From Medakamo hakoo (lineage: Eukaryota; Chlorophyta; Trebouxiophyceae; Coccomyxaceae): 64,000 bases of DNA. The stretch lies in NCBI GenBank assembly GCA_026636295.1, contig CP089452.1, forward strand, positions 62,001 through 126,000, given 5' to 3'. This document shows, piece after piece, positions 50,484-62,400 of this stretch. A model generated the notes under the pieces. That model was given only the letters and a program-made list of their open reading frames with translations, was not told where the DNA came from and did not search any database. A program made the translations under genes and the position numbers. Positions within the stretch are counted from its first letter, which is position 1. Every line of letters starts with the position of its first letter.

Positions 50484-53400
50484 CTACCACCCACCAGCGA
50501 CGGCCGCGACGGCCGCGCCCAACCCCTCCACCCCACCGCCCACCCACACACCGCCATCACTCCCAGCGGGCTCCGCGTGAGGCAGGGACTGCAGGGCTTT
50601 CAGGGCTGGGCCAGAACCGGTGAAGCGGGCTCTGCCGGCGTCAAGAGCAACGGACACGCAGCCGGACGGGACGCGGAGGGCAAAACGGGAGGGCGCACCC
50701 CGCCCCCACTCCAAAGCGGCGCCGCCACCGCCGGGCAGGCCGGACGTCAATCCAGCCGTGACCACGCCCGCCAGGGCTAAAGCTTCCAGGAAGGCGGCGG
50801 GCCCGAGAGACCGCGTCGCCGCCAGGGCGGCGGCCAACGCCGCGGCGGGGGAGGTCGAACACAGGGCAGAGGGCGGCGCAAACGCCGCCAGGGAGGGCGA
50901 CAGGACCACGGCGCTCGCGCCGCTGTCTGACGGCGGCGCCGGCACCCACTCCAGCCGGGCGGTGAGCAGGACGGGCGGCAAGGCTGCGGGTGGTTGGGCG
51001 GCGGCGGCGGCGGCGGGCGCGCCGCGCGGCTTGCCGCGGCCCGACGGGCGGCGACCGACGGGCGCGGGCGCGGCACCGCCTCCCCCGCCCGCCCGGCCCA
51101 CCTCGAAGACGGCGGCGCCAATGCCCACGCCCACGACGCGGACGGTCACGCCCCATCCGGGCAGGCTCCAGCCTCCTCCACCGCCGCCCAGCCCACGAGC
51201 CCGCTCGGCGAACGCGGCGAGGGACGCGACGCCCGCCGCAGCGGCGAGCGCGTCGGCCGGCCCGTCGCCGCCGCCCGGCTCGAAACGCAGGGCCACGCCT
51301 TGAGCTGCCTGCCCGCACGCCGCGGGCAGGGCGGACAACACCCGGCCCGCCAGGCAGGCAGGGGGCGGAGGGCCGGCGGGCGGCGGCGGCTGGCGGGCGA
51401 GGTAACGGGAGACCAGCACGGCGGCCCACGCGCAGCGCCCGCCGCCCTCGGCCGGCACGACCTCCAGCCGCGGGGGTGGCGGGGCCTCGGCACCGCTCTC
51501 GTCGCCCCTCACGCACACTTCCAAGAACGCCAGGCCGGTCGGCGCGGGGAGGACGAGGGCGGGCGCGCCGGCTGTGCCCCGGCGCTCGTCTGCAAAGGCC
51601 ACGCCCAGGGCTTGGAGTTGGAGGCGCAGGCCGTCCCAGGGCGCGGCGGCGGCCGCCCAGGCGGCGGCGGCCTGCACAGCGGCTGGCGTGGGTATGGAAG
51701 AGAGCGGCGGCGGCGGCAGCGGCGGCGGCGGTGCGGCCGCCTCCTCCCCGCCCTCGCCCCGGCCGCGCTTTTTGTTCGGCGGCGGCGGGCGCGGCGCTGC
51801 CGCCGCCGCTCCACCTTCCGGCGGCCCAGGCCGCACCGCCACCAGCCGCGCCGGCACGCCCGCGCCGTTGGCTTCAAACACCGCCAAGGCAAACCGCCAG
51901 GGGGCGCCGGGTAAGGCGAGCAAGAACGCGCGGGGCCCCGCCGCGCCGGGCGGCGGCGCGCGCCCCGCCGCTTCCGCCCGGGCCAGGGCGGCGGCCCGCA
52001 CGCCCGCAGGCAAGGGCGGCGGTGGGGGCAGGGCGTACACGCGCACGCCCCTGGGAGGAGGCCTGTCCGGCAGGGCGGCCAGGGCGGCCGCCAGGAGCGG
52101 GGGCGGCAGCGGCGCCGGGGCGGCCTTTGCGGCGCGCGCGGCCGCCGCCGACGCCGCGCCGTCCGCCGACGCAGCAGCGGCGGCGGCCGCTTCGGCCAGG
52201 GCGCGGGCCAGCCCACGCGCCACGGCCCAGCCAGTGCACCCGCCCGCGGCTGCCCGGTCGGCGGGGGAGGTGGACGCGCGGAGCGCGGCGGCGGAGAGGG
52301 CCGAGGACGGGGCCGCTGGCGCGCCCGGGCTGGGGGCCAGGCCCACGCCGCCCGTGTGCGGCGAGACCGCCGCGACGAGGAGCGGCGGGGAGGCCGGGTC
52401 GGCGCCGACGGGCAGAATGTGCAGTTCGGGCGGCGGCGGCGGGGGGGACGCGGCGGCTGGAGGGTCGAGCGCGGCCACAGCCGCGGCCGCGCCGACCACG
52501 GCCGCGCAAAAGCGGCGCGCCTCCCCCCCCTCTTCCCCGAACGCGGCCGCGACCGCGCTCAGGGCCGACGCCGAGACCGCGCCCACCGCCCGCAGCAGCA
52601 CGCCTTCCGGGTCAGGGGTCGAGGCAGAGATGGCCAGCGGGGCGGCGGGCGAGGCGGGCCGGGCGCCCGGGCGCGGGTCGGGCGCCACGCGGCCGACCAG
52701 CGCGCCGCCCGCCCCCGCCCCCACCTCCACGCACGGCGGCGGCTGGGTGCCCGACCCGCTTGAGCCCTCCACCTTGAGCGTCGGCACGGGCACGCCCAAC
52801 CAAAAGGCCAGGCGCACGCCTGCCGGGCCGTCGTCGTCGCCGTCGCCGCCCTGCTCGCGCCGGGCCAGGGCTTCCACCCGCAGCGCGCCCGCCCACCGCC
52901 CCGGCCCGGCCGACGCGCCGCGGGCCCAGGACACCACCTCTGCCACGACCAGGCGGGAGGCGATGCCCGTCAGGATGGTGTGGGCGAGCGCCAGCGCGGC
53001 GGGCGGGGGCAGGGGAGGGAGGGCGGCGGGAGGCGGCGGCAGAGGCGGCGGGTGCGGGGCCGCCCCACCTCCCTCCTCCCCCTCCACCCCGCCCATGCGG
53101 GCCTCCAGGCTCGCCCGCAGCGCGCCCGCCTGGGCCGGGCTGAGCGCGCCGGCGTGGGCCAGCACGCCGCCAGGAGCGCGGCAGGCACCGCCGCCGCCGC
53201 CGCCGCCGCCGTCGTCTTCCGTGCGCCAGGCGGGCAGGACGGCGAGGCTCAGCACGCGCCACCGCCAGCGTGCGCAGGCGCGGTCGGGTGGGCGGGGGGG
53301 CGCGCCGGCCGCGTCCGCGTCCGCCGCCTGCCCCTCGGCCGCCGCCGCCGCCGGCGGCGGCGGCGGCTCCAGGCACAGCGCCAGCCGGTACTCCCCGCCA

Positions 53401-54283
53401 TCGCTGCCCAGCAGCGCGGCGCCGCCCGCCTCCATGCGCAGGAGGCGCAGGCCGGGCGGCCAGCCGCGCCCCCCCGGCACGCGGGCCGCCGCCAACAGCG
53501 CCTCCCGCACAAAAAACGCCATCGTTCCCGCGGCGGCCGCCCGAGCGGCGGGGGGCGGTGGAGGCGGTGGGGCCAGCGCTTCGACGCCCGTGGGCAGGAG
53601 CGGGGCGAGGGCGGCGCCCGCCGCGGCGGCGGGCGCGCCCCCGCGCCGCCCCGCCCCGCTCACGCGCCCGCCGCCCGCCAGGACCGCGGCCGCGGGCGCG
53701 ACCGCGTGCGGCGGCGCCGCCCGGGCGGCCACTTCCCCCGCCAAAGCCGCCAGCGTGTCGGCAGCTGCGACGGGCGCGGCCGCGATGCGGGCGGCCTCGT
53801 CCAGGGCGCGGCCGACCTCCGTGACGGCGCGGGCCTGTTTCTCGAGTGGTGTTTCTCTTCGTGAGTTTTTCCTTGCTGCGTTTCCTCTCTCTTTTTCGGC
53901 CGGGAAACCCCCGCTCCGGCGCCTCCTCACCTTGTGGCACCATTGAGCAATTGTGTACAGCCGGATCAGGCGCTGGCGGACGGAGTGGGTGGCGAGCAGG
54001 ATGGCGCGTTTTCTGTTGGGAGTGTCGTCGGGACGTTTGTGAGCGAGAGGTGGTCGGCAGGTTGCAGCGCGAGCGCGAAAAAAAAAAAAACCAATCCTCT
54101 CGTCACCCCTTACCGCTCGGCGTCGCCGCCGCAGCGCCCCAGCTCCGCGCTCAACCCTTCCAGGCGGGCTAAACAAGCGTCGAGTCCCGCATCGAGCACC
54201 GTGCGCAGGTCCACCGTGCGCAGCGAGCCGGCCAGGGCGGCCGCGTCGTCGGTCGGCGCGAGCGCCGGCGCGGGCGTCGCCAT
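50484..54283 (-). CDS. MED14: Mediator complex subunit 14
   Basis: Exons 54283-54114, 54012-53931 and 53834-50484 give 1200 aa; donors GTAAGG and GTGAGG. The N terminus has RTVLDAGLDACLARLEGLSAEL, then, across the junction, AERKRAILLATHSVRQRLIRLYTIAQWCHK, the most conserved MED14 block. ARAVTEVGRALDEAARIAA and FFVREALLAAARVPG continue. The following regions show MED14 beta-repeat phrases (GEYRLALCLEPPP, LALAHTILTGIASRLVVAEVVSWA, GVRLAFWLGVPVPTLKVEG, WAAVLVSRYLARQPPP and others) broken by Ala/Pro/Gly-rich loops. MED14 is the backbone joining Mediator head, middle and tail. The acceptor for exon 3 has a weak pyrimidine tract, so the junction could move by a few codons. Length is within the family range. 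Confidence 0.85.
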
Positions 54284-54589
54284 TTTCACCACAGGCAGCG
54301 AGCGCCCCCACTCGTCGATGCGCGCTTCGATGGGAGGGACAAAGTGCCCCGCTCGTCAGGTGCGGGGAAAGAGGGGAAGGGAAGGGGCTCTCCTCCTCTC
54401 TCACGCCCGCCACGCAGGCATTGGCTTTTCACGCCCGCCCGCTGAACTTGTTTCTGACCTCCATCCATCAGCAGCCCCTCCACTATTTTCCTTTACGCAC
54501 GGGGAAAGACACAAACATTTTACACTGCGATCTACAAGAAGGGAAACATACACACACAATGCACACTGCAAACGACACAATAAAAAAAA
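54284..54589. other. Spacer MED14 upstream / SS18 3' UTR
   Basis: 306 bp between two minus-strand genes. It includes a relatively A/T-rich stretch (54500-54590) directly after the SS18 stop, likely 3' UTR. No other feature. Confidence 0.5.
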
Positions 54590-55007
54590 TCAAGACGCGT
54601 TGGCGGGGCCCGTTGTGCCGGCACCAGACGCGTCGGCGACCGCGGCCAGCCACATTAAATTCGCGTGCAGCCGGGCTTGGTACGCGCCCGCTTCGGAGCC
54701 ACGGCCCGCAGCAAACATGGCGGTGACGGCTTCGATGAGGAGCTCGTTGTCTTCCAGGAACTGCGGGGTGCGGGCGTTTCCGGAGTGGGAGGACGGACAG
54801 ATCGCGTGAGGTGGATGGACGGGAGGTGGGCCGGCGGGGGTGGCGGCCTGGCTCCATGCGCCACTTCTCCCTCGGCGCTCGCTCCGCCCACCCCCACCCC
54901 ACCCTCTGCGCCCCTCCCCAACGCACCGCCTGGATGGTGTCCGTCGACGGCAGCGCCGTCGCGGGGTCCAAGCCCGAAAGAGTGACGTTTTGAGCGGGCG
55001 GCGCCAT
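54590..55007 (-). CDS. SS18/GIF-like SNH-domain coactivator (minimal)
   Basis: Exons 55007-54927 and 54760-54590 (donor GTGCGT, acceptor CGCAG) give only 83 aa. The SNH domain fills almost the whole protein: [20 protein letters not shown] formed across the junction, then [24 protein letters not shown], matching the conserved QARLxxNLMYLAAIADA end of SS18 and plant GIF/AN3. The family links the SWI/SNF remodeller to transcription factors such as GRFs through this domain. The Gln/Gly/Pro-rich tail found in human SS18 and plant GIFs is absent; the chain ends [11 protein letters not shown]. The spacer to the IleRS start is 167 bp, so the pair shares a promoter interval. Confidence 0.88.
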
Positions 55008-55174
55008 GGGTTTCTTTTGCGTCGAGCGGAAAACGCACGAGTGCGGCGGGGGCTCGGCGGCGCACACAGCCCCTCCCCTCATTCCTTCGACCTCCCCTCG
55101 ACCGGCCAACAAGGGGACGAGAGAGCGCCTGGGGGGCGCGCAAAGCCTTCGCCCCTCGCACAACCAGACCCATC
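55008..55174. promoter_or_regulatory. Bidirectional promoter interval SS18 / IleRS
   Basis: 167 bp between divergent start codons. Promoter role inferred from geometry. Confidence 0.45.
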
Positions 55175-58100
55175 ATGGAGGACGTCGCCGACTCGGCGGC
55201 CTACTCCTTCCCGGCGGAGGAAGAGAAAGTGCTGGCGTGGTGGGATGAGGTGCGTTGCGTGCCGGACGGGGTGTTTTGGTGTTGTTTGCGCCGCCCGGTC
55301 GCACGCAGCCGTCGATCGAGGCACGCATGCGCCGCCCGGCAGCCGACGCCTCCCCCACGCCTCCGCTCCCTCCAATCCCCTCACGCCCGGCCGCCCACAC
55401 CCTTCTACTCATCCGCTGCAGGTCGACGCCTTTGCCGAGCAGCTGCGCCGGCGTGAAGGCGGCCCGCCCTTCACTTTTTACGACGGCCCGCCCTTTGCGA
55501 CGGGCTTGCCGCACTACGGGCACTTGCTGGCGGGGACGATCAAGGTGAGAGGGGAATTTGAGCGGGAGGCTGGAGGCCTTGCTCAGCCGGCTGTGCGAGC
55601 CTTCCTGGCGAGGGGGCGAGGGGAAGGTGTCGGCGCGCGGCAGGCCGCGCGAGCCTGGCCGCGCTGCGTTGCGCGCAGCGCGGTCTCAACCTCCCCCCCC
55701 CCTCCCTCTTCCACCCCCTCGTGTTGCAGGACATCGTCACCCGCTTTGCCGCCGCCACCGGCCACGCCGTCCCCCGCCGCTTCGGCTGGGACTGCCACGG
55801 CCTGCCCGTCGAATTCGAGGTCGACAAGGCCCTGGGCGTCAAGGGCAAGGACGACGTGGCGGCCATGGGCATCGGCACATACAACGAGGCCTGCCGGTCC
55901 ATCGTCATGCGCTACTCCAACGAATGGAGGTCGACCGTGCGCCGCATCGGCCGGTGGATCGACTTCGACGCGGGCTACAAGACCCTGGACACGCCCTACA
56001 TGGAGACGGTGTGGTGGATTTTCAAGGCCCTGCACGACAAGGGGCTCGTGTACCGCGGCTTCAAGGTCATGCCCTACTCCACCGCGTGCTGCACGCCGCT
56101 GAGCAACTTCGAGGCGGGCCTGAACTACAAGGACGCGAGCGACCCGGCCGTCATGGTGGCGTTCCCTATCGATGGCGACGCCGACGGCGCGGCGCTCGTG
56201 GCGTGGACGACGACGCCCTGGACGCTGCCGGCCAACCTGGCGCTGTGCGTCCACCCGGACTTGACCTACGTCCGCGCGCGGTGCCGTGCGTCTGGCAAGG
56301 TCTATGTCGTGGCGGAGTCGCGCCTGGGCGCGCTGCCCGGTGGGGGTGGGGTGGCCAAGCCGGACGAGGGCGGCGGCGGCGGCGAGGGCAAGAAGGGCGA
56401 CAAGAAGAAGAAAGACAAAAAGAAGGGTGGACCGCCGGCGGCTGTGCCGGTCGGCGCGCCCGCGCCCGCCGCCGAGCCTGCCGCTCCCGCCGCCGACGCC
56501 AAGCCCACGGGCTACGACGTCCTGTCGACGTGCAAGGGGTCTGACCTGGCCGGGCTGGGCTACGAGCCGCTCTTCCCCTTTTTTGCGCACCTCAAGGCGG
56601 GGCGGGGGGAGGGCGCAGGCGGCGCGGGCGCGGGCCGGCCCGGCGCCTTCCGCGTCGTGGCCGACACGTACGTTACGTCCGACTCCGGCACCGGCGTCGT
56701 CCACTGCGCGCCCGCATTTGGCGAGGACGACATGCGCGTGTGCGCGGAGGGCGGGGTGTGCGACGTGGCGGCGGGCGACGACCTGCCGTGCCCCGTGGAC
56801 GACGACGGCCGCTTCACGGCCGCCGCGCCCGACTTTGTCGGCACGCACGTCAAGGACGCCGACAAGGCCGTGCTCGCCGCCGTCAAGGCGTCCGGACGGC
56901 TGGTCGAAGCCGGGTCCATAGTCCACTCCTACCCCTACTGCTGGCGGTCCGACACGCCCCTGATCTACAAGGCCGTGCCGTCGTGGTTTGTGCGCGTCGA
57001 AGTGCTGCGCGACCGCCTGTTGGCCAACACGGCGCAGACGGAGTGGGTGCCGTCGTACGTGAAGGACAAGCGCTTCCACAACTGGCTGGAAGCGGCCCGG
57101 GACTGGGCGGTGTCCCGGTCCCGGTTTTGGGGGACGCCGCTGCCCGTGTGGGCGTCGGCCGATGGGTCGGAGGTGCTCGTCATCGGGTCCGTCGCCGAAC
57201 TCGAGGCCGCGGCCGGGCTGGCGCCTGGAACGGTCACCGACCTGCACCGCCACCACGTCGACGGCATCACCATTCCCTCGCCCTCCGGCCGCCCCGAACC
57301 GCTGAGGCGTGTCGAAGACGTGTTCGACTGCTGGTTTGAGAGTGGGGCCATGCCGTACGCGCAGGCGCACTATCCCTTTGAAAACGCGGGCGCGTTTCCG
57401 GCCCTGGCCGGCGACCCGGGCGTCGTGTCTGGCGCGCCGCCGCCCGACACGCCCCCGCTCCCCGCCGTCTTCCCCGCCGACTTCGTGGCCGAGGGCCTGG
57501 ACCAGACGCGCGGCTGGTTTTACACGCTCATGGTCCTGTCCACCGCGCTGTTCGACGCGCCCGCCTTCAGGAACCTGGTGTGCAACGGCCTCGTCCTGGC
57601 GGCCGACGGCAAGAAAATGTCCAAGCGCCTGCAGAACTACCCCAGCCCGGACGCGGTCCTGGCCGAGCACGGCGCGGACGCGCTGCGCCTGTACCTCATC
57701 AATTCCCCGGTCGTGCGCGCGGAACCGCTGCGCTTCCGCCAGGAGGGCGTGTTCTCCGTCGTCAAGGACGTGTTTTTGCCTTGGTGCGTGCGAGTGTTTG
57801 TGAGCGCGCGCGCGCGCTAAAAAAAACGCGTGCGCTGTGTTCCAAAGCCCCCGTACTCCCACGCTCGTTTTTTTTTTATTGGTGTCCCCCCCCCCCCCCC
57901 CCCCGCACATGCCAGGTACAACGCCTACCGGTTCCTCGTCCAGTCCACCCGGCGCTGGGAGGCCGCCCAACCCGTCCAGCCGGCCTCCTTCTCCCCCGAC
58001 CCGGCCGTCGCGGCGGCCTCGCCAAACGTCCTCGACCGCTGGCTGGCCGCGGCCGCGGCCGACCTCGCCCGCTTTGTCCGCGCGGAGATGGGCGCCTACC

Positions 58101-59221
58101 GCCTGTACACCGTCGTCCCCCGCCTGACGGCCTTCATCGCCGACCTGACCAACGTGTACGTCCGCTACAACCGCCCGCGCCTCAAGGGCGCGGTCGAAGA
58201 CGGCGCGGCGACCGCCCCGGAGCACGACCAGCTTGCCGCGCTGTCCACGCTCCACGCCGTCCTCTCCAGCCTCTGCGTGATCATGGCGCCCTTCACGCCC
58301 TTCTTCTGCGAGAGCCTGTGGCGCAACCTGCGCCGGGCCGTGCCGGAGTCCTGGGCCTGGCCCGAGTCCGTGCACTGGGCCGACTTCCCCGACCCGCCGC
58401 CGCCGGGGCGCGGGGATGACGACGTGCGGTCGGGCGTGGGGCTGATGCAGTCCGCCATCGAGCTCGCCCGCGCCGTCCGCGAAAAGCACGGCCTCCCACT
58501 CAAGCAACCGCTGCGGACCCTCACCCTCATCCACCGGGACCCGCAAGCGCTGGCCCGGCTCACCCCGGACATCCGGGCGTACGTGCTGGCGGAAGCCAAC
58601 GTGGGCGCCATTGCCGACTCCACCGACGTGGGCGCCTGGACGGTCGGGCGGGCCGTCCCCGACTGGGCGGGGCTGGGGACGCGCCTGGGCCCCAAGATGG
58701 GCGCGGTGGGCGGCGCCCTGAAAGCCGCGGGCCCCGACCTGCTGGCCGCCATCGAGGACGGCCGCCCGATCTCCGTCGCGGGCGTGGACCTCGGGCCGGG
58801 CGACGTGACCGTCGCCCGCTCCTTTGCCCGCCCGGCGGGCGGCAGCAGCGATGGGGCTGGCGACGCCGAGACGGGCTTGTTCGTGGCCCTGGACCTGACC
58901 GTCGACGAGCAGCTCGCGGCCGCCGGCACGGCGCGCGAGGTGACGACGCGCGTCCAGAAAGCGCGGAAGACGGCGGGCCTGGTCGCGGGCGAGCCCGTGG
59001 ACGTGTGGCTGGGCGGGGGGGGCGGGGGCGGGGGAAGCCCGTCCTCCCTCCCGCCCGCCCTCGCGTCCGCCCTGGAATCCCAGGCGGCCTGGGTCGCCTC
59101 CACGCTGGGCGGGCCGCCGCGGTCCCTGGCGGACCTGCCGGCGGGGCGGGCGGAGCTGTTGCGGGAGGACCACGCACTCGGGGCCGGCGAGTTCGTGCTG
59201 GTGCTGACGCGGCCGGAGTGA
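55175..59221 (+). CDS. Cytosolic isoleucyl-tRNA synthetase
   Basis: Exons 55175-55249, 55422-55544, 55730-57783 and 57916-59221 give 1185 aa. Donors are GTGCGT, GTGAGA and GTGCGT. The start ([20 protein letters not shown]) lacks a targeting peptide, so the cytosol is likely. The HIGH box is HYGH at 56-59 within [18 protein letters not shown]. Next come [18 protein letters not shown] and the CP1 editing domain ([33 protein letters not shown]). Then [24 protein letters not shown], and the KMSKS box as KMSKR (695-699). The anticodon-binding part and C terminus follow ([28 protein letters not shown]). A Lys/Gly/Ala-rich insert ([16 protein letters not shown]) lies in the editing region. All catalytic elements are present. 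Confidence 0.96.
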
Positions 59222-59441
59222 GGGGTGGTGCGAGGGGGGAGAGAGTGGGGAGAGTGGGAGTGAAAGGGCGGAAGGCAGCGCGGGGTGTGTGTGCCTGCCG
59301 CTGCCGTCTCTGCAGCGGCGGGCACAAGCACGGTTTTTTCTACTAGCAATTCACTCTGCCCTGTGCCGGCCTAAACACTCGGACGGCTCTGCCACACTCT
59401 AGGCACTAGTCACTCAGCACACGCCGCACCTGCACTAAGAC

Positions 59442-62400
59442 ATGGTTCAAAGCGACGCCGTCGCTGTCGCAGCCCCGGCGGCTGCCGAGCCGCCGCCGGT
59501 GCAACAAAAACAGCCGTCGGCGGCCGCGCCCAAAAAAGACGCGCCCGCCCCGCCCACCACGCCCGCGCCCGCCCGCCCGGCCGACGGTGGCGACGGCAAT
59601 GGAGACTTCATGCAGACCTTTTGGGACCTGGCGACGGTGGAAGAGGTGAGAGAGTTGGATCGGAGGACGGAGAGGCATTGGCGCGCTGCACCGCCTCCCC
59701 TCCCCCCCCCTCCCCCCCCCCCTCCGCGCTCCCTCTCAAACGTGCCCGCCTCCCCCCACCCACCCACATCAATAATGCAACAGGCCCCGCGCCTCGCCGC
59801 CGCGTCCCGCCTCGTCGCGTCGGTCCAGGCCTCGCCCGACCTGCTGCCCTACACTTTAAAGCGGTTGACGCGCGGGCTGGGGTCGGGGCGCGGCGCCGCC
59901 CGCCAAGGCTTTGCGGCTGCGCTCGCAGCGGTCGTGGAGCACGCGCCCGACCCGCCCGCCACGCTGGAAGCGGCTTTGGACGCCCTGGACAGCGCGCTGC
60001 CGGGCCCGGGCCAAGCGCCGACGGCCGGTGCGGCCGGCGAAGGCCGGGACGCCGCCCTGGGCCGGGTGCTGGGTTTGGCGGCGGCCGGGCGGGCCGCGTC
60101 CGCGGCCGCCGCCTCCCCCGCCCTGTCGGCCCGCATTGCCTCCGGCCTCGCCGCCCTTGCCCTGGGCGGCAAGTCGTACGTGCGGGAAGCGGCAGCCGCG
60201 GCGCTGGCCGGCGTGGCGGGCGACCTGCACGCCGAGGGCCTGGCGCAGGCCGCTGCCGGCGGCGGCGACGGGGGCGGCGCCTCCCCACTCGCCACCCTCC
60301 TCTCCGGGCGCGGCCCCCCGCCGTCCGCGCCGGAGGCCGTCCTCCTGTCTTACCGGCTGTGGCCTTTCCTGCCGGACGCCGTCATCGATGCCTGCCCGTA
60401 CCTGCCGCCCGCGGCCGCCCCGCGCCCCGGGCGGGCGTACTTTGCCGAGCCGGGCGCCGACACAGACACGCGCCCTGCGCGCGCCCTCTTCACGCCGTCC
60501 CTCGTCTCCGCCGCGGCGCCGGGCCTCGCGGCCGCCGCGTCCGCGGCCCACCCTCGGCTGCACGGCGCGTGGACGGCGGCCCTGGCACTGTTGTCGCCTG
60601 GGTTTGCAGCGGACGGCGCCGCGGGCGAGGGAGAGCGGAGCGCCGCCCGCACGCACCCCCCGCCAGGCGCGGTCGCGGCGCTGTGGGGCGGCGCCGTCGA
60701 GGCCGGCCTCCTGTCCTCCAAGTCCGCCGACCGCCGGGCGGCCGCGTCGTCCCTGTTCACGGTGCTGCTGCCCTCCCTGCGCCCGGCCGACTTCCGGGCC
60801 GTGCTGACGCCGCGCTTTGTCCGGGGCTTGGCGGCCGCGTCGCGCGACGCCCGGTCGGGCCTCGCACCGTCCGCCCGCCGCGCCCTGGATCGGCTGGTAG
60901 GCGCGGCGGTGGGGGGCGGACCCGCGGCGGCGGCGGCTGCGGCGGCTGCTTTACAAGCTGCGGCCGGGCGGGGCGGCTTCGACGCGCGGGCCGGGCTGGG
61001 CGGGAGCGGAGGGACCGGAAAGAAAGGCGGCGGCGGCCCACCGGCGGGCGTCGTCGCCCGCCTGCTCGCCGGCGCGGGCCCCGACGGCGCGGCCGCGTAC
61101 GTGGCCGCGCTGCTGGAAGGCTGTGCTGTGCCGCCCACTGACTCGCCGCCGGCTGCCGCCGAGGGTGGCGGCGACGGCAGCGACTCCGACGACGACGGCC
61201 GCCCGGCCGCCGGCTCGCCCGCCGACCGCGCTCGGTCCGACGCCCTCGCCCAGCTGGGCGCCGCCGCGGCCGGCCTGCCCCCACCCGCGCGCACCTCCAC
61301 CCTAGCCTGGCTGGCCGCACATGCGTTCTACGAAGCCGCCGAGGGCGGGAAGAGGGGTGGCGAAGGCCCGGTGGCGGCGGCGGCCGCCGCGCTCGCGGCC
61401 GCCGCGCCGCCCTTCTCGCCCGCCACCCGCGCCCTGGCCGCCGCCCGCCTCGTCGCCCTGGCGTGCGCTGGCGACGGGGCTGGCGTGGCCGAAGCTGGGG
61501 ACGTGCTGGATGCCCTGGCGACTCGCACCGACGTGCGGCTGACGGAACGGGCCGCTCCGGGCGCGGGCGCGGCGGCGCTGCTGGGCGCGACGCGCGCCGC
61601 GCTCGCCGCCGCGCGCTCTCCGCCGCCCGCCACACCGCCGCCCGTCCTGCCCGCCCTCGCCCGCTTGGCCGGCGTGGCCCGCCTGTACGCTCTGGCGGCG
61701 CCCGAGGTCGTCGACGACCTGGCGCCCGACCTGGCGCGGGTGGCGACCGACGCGGCCGGGGCGGGCGGCGCGCCGGCCGGGGCCGCGCCGCCCGCGCCGA
61801 CGCCGTGGCCCGACCGCTGCGTCGACTGCGCGCTCGCCGCCGCGGCCGCGTCGCCCGACCCTCCGCTGCCCGCCGCCCCGCTCCGGGACGCGGCTGAAGG
61901 CGTCATCAAGGCCGCCGCGACTGTCCTGACGGGGACGGGCCTGGCGGACATGGCGGGCGTGGTTGCTGGCGGCGGGGCGGACGCGGTCGAGGACGAGGGC
62001 GAGAGCGGACCGGAGGAGGAGAGCGACGGCGAAGAAGACAGCGGCGACGAAGAGACGGAGGACGGCGCCCCTCCTCCCCCCGCGCCCGCTGCGTCCGCTC
62101 CGTCGGCTGGCGCCGGCTCCGACTCCGACCTGGACGACGACGCCATGTTCGCGATGGACGGCGCGCTCGCGGCGGTTTTGGCGGCGGGCCGCGACGCGCG
62201 CGCGGCCGCGGCCGCGGCGGCCGCGCAAACCGCGGCCTTCCGCTTGCGCGCGGCAGGCTTGGTGGACGGCGTGGCTGGGCGGGCGGGAGGAGCCGACCAC
62301 GGCGGCGCGCCGCTCGTGGCGGCGTTGCCGGGCCTGCTGGCGGCTTACAAAAACGCGACACGGGCCGAAGGCGGGGGCGGAGGCGCTGCGACCGCCGCCC

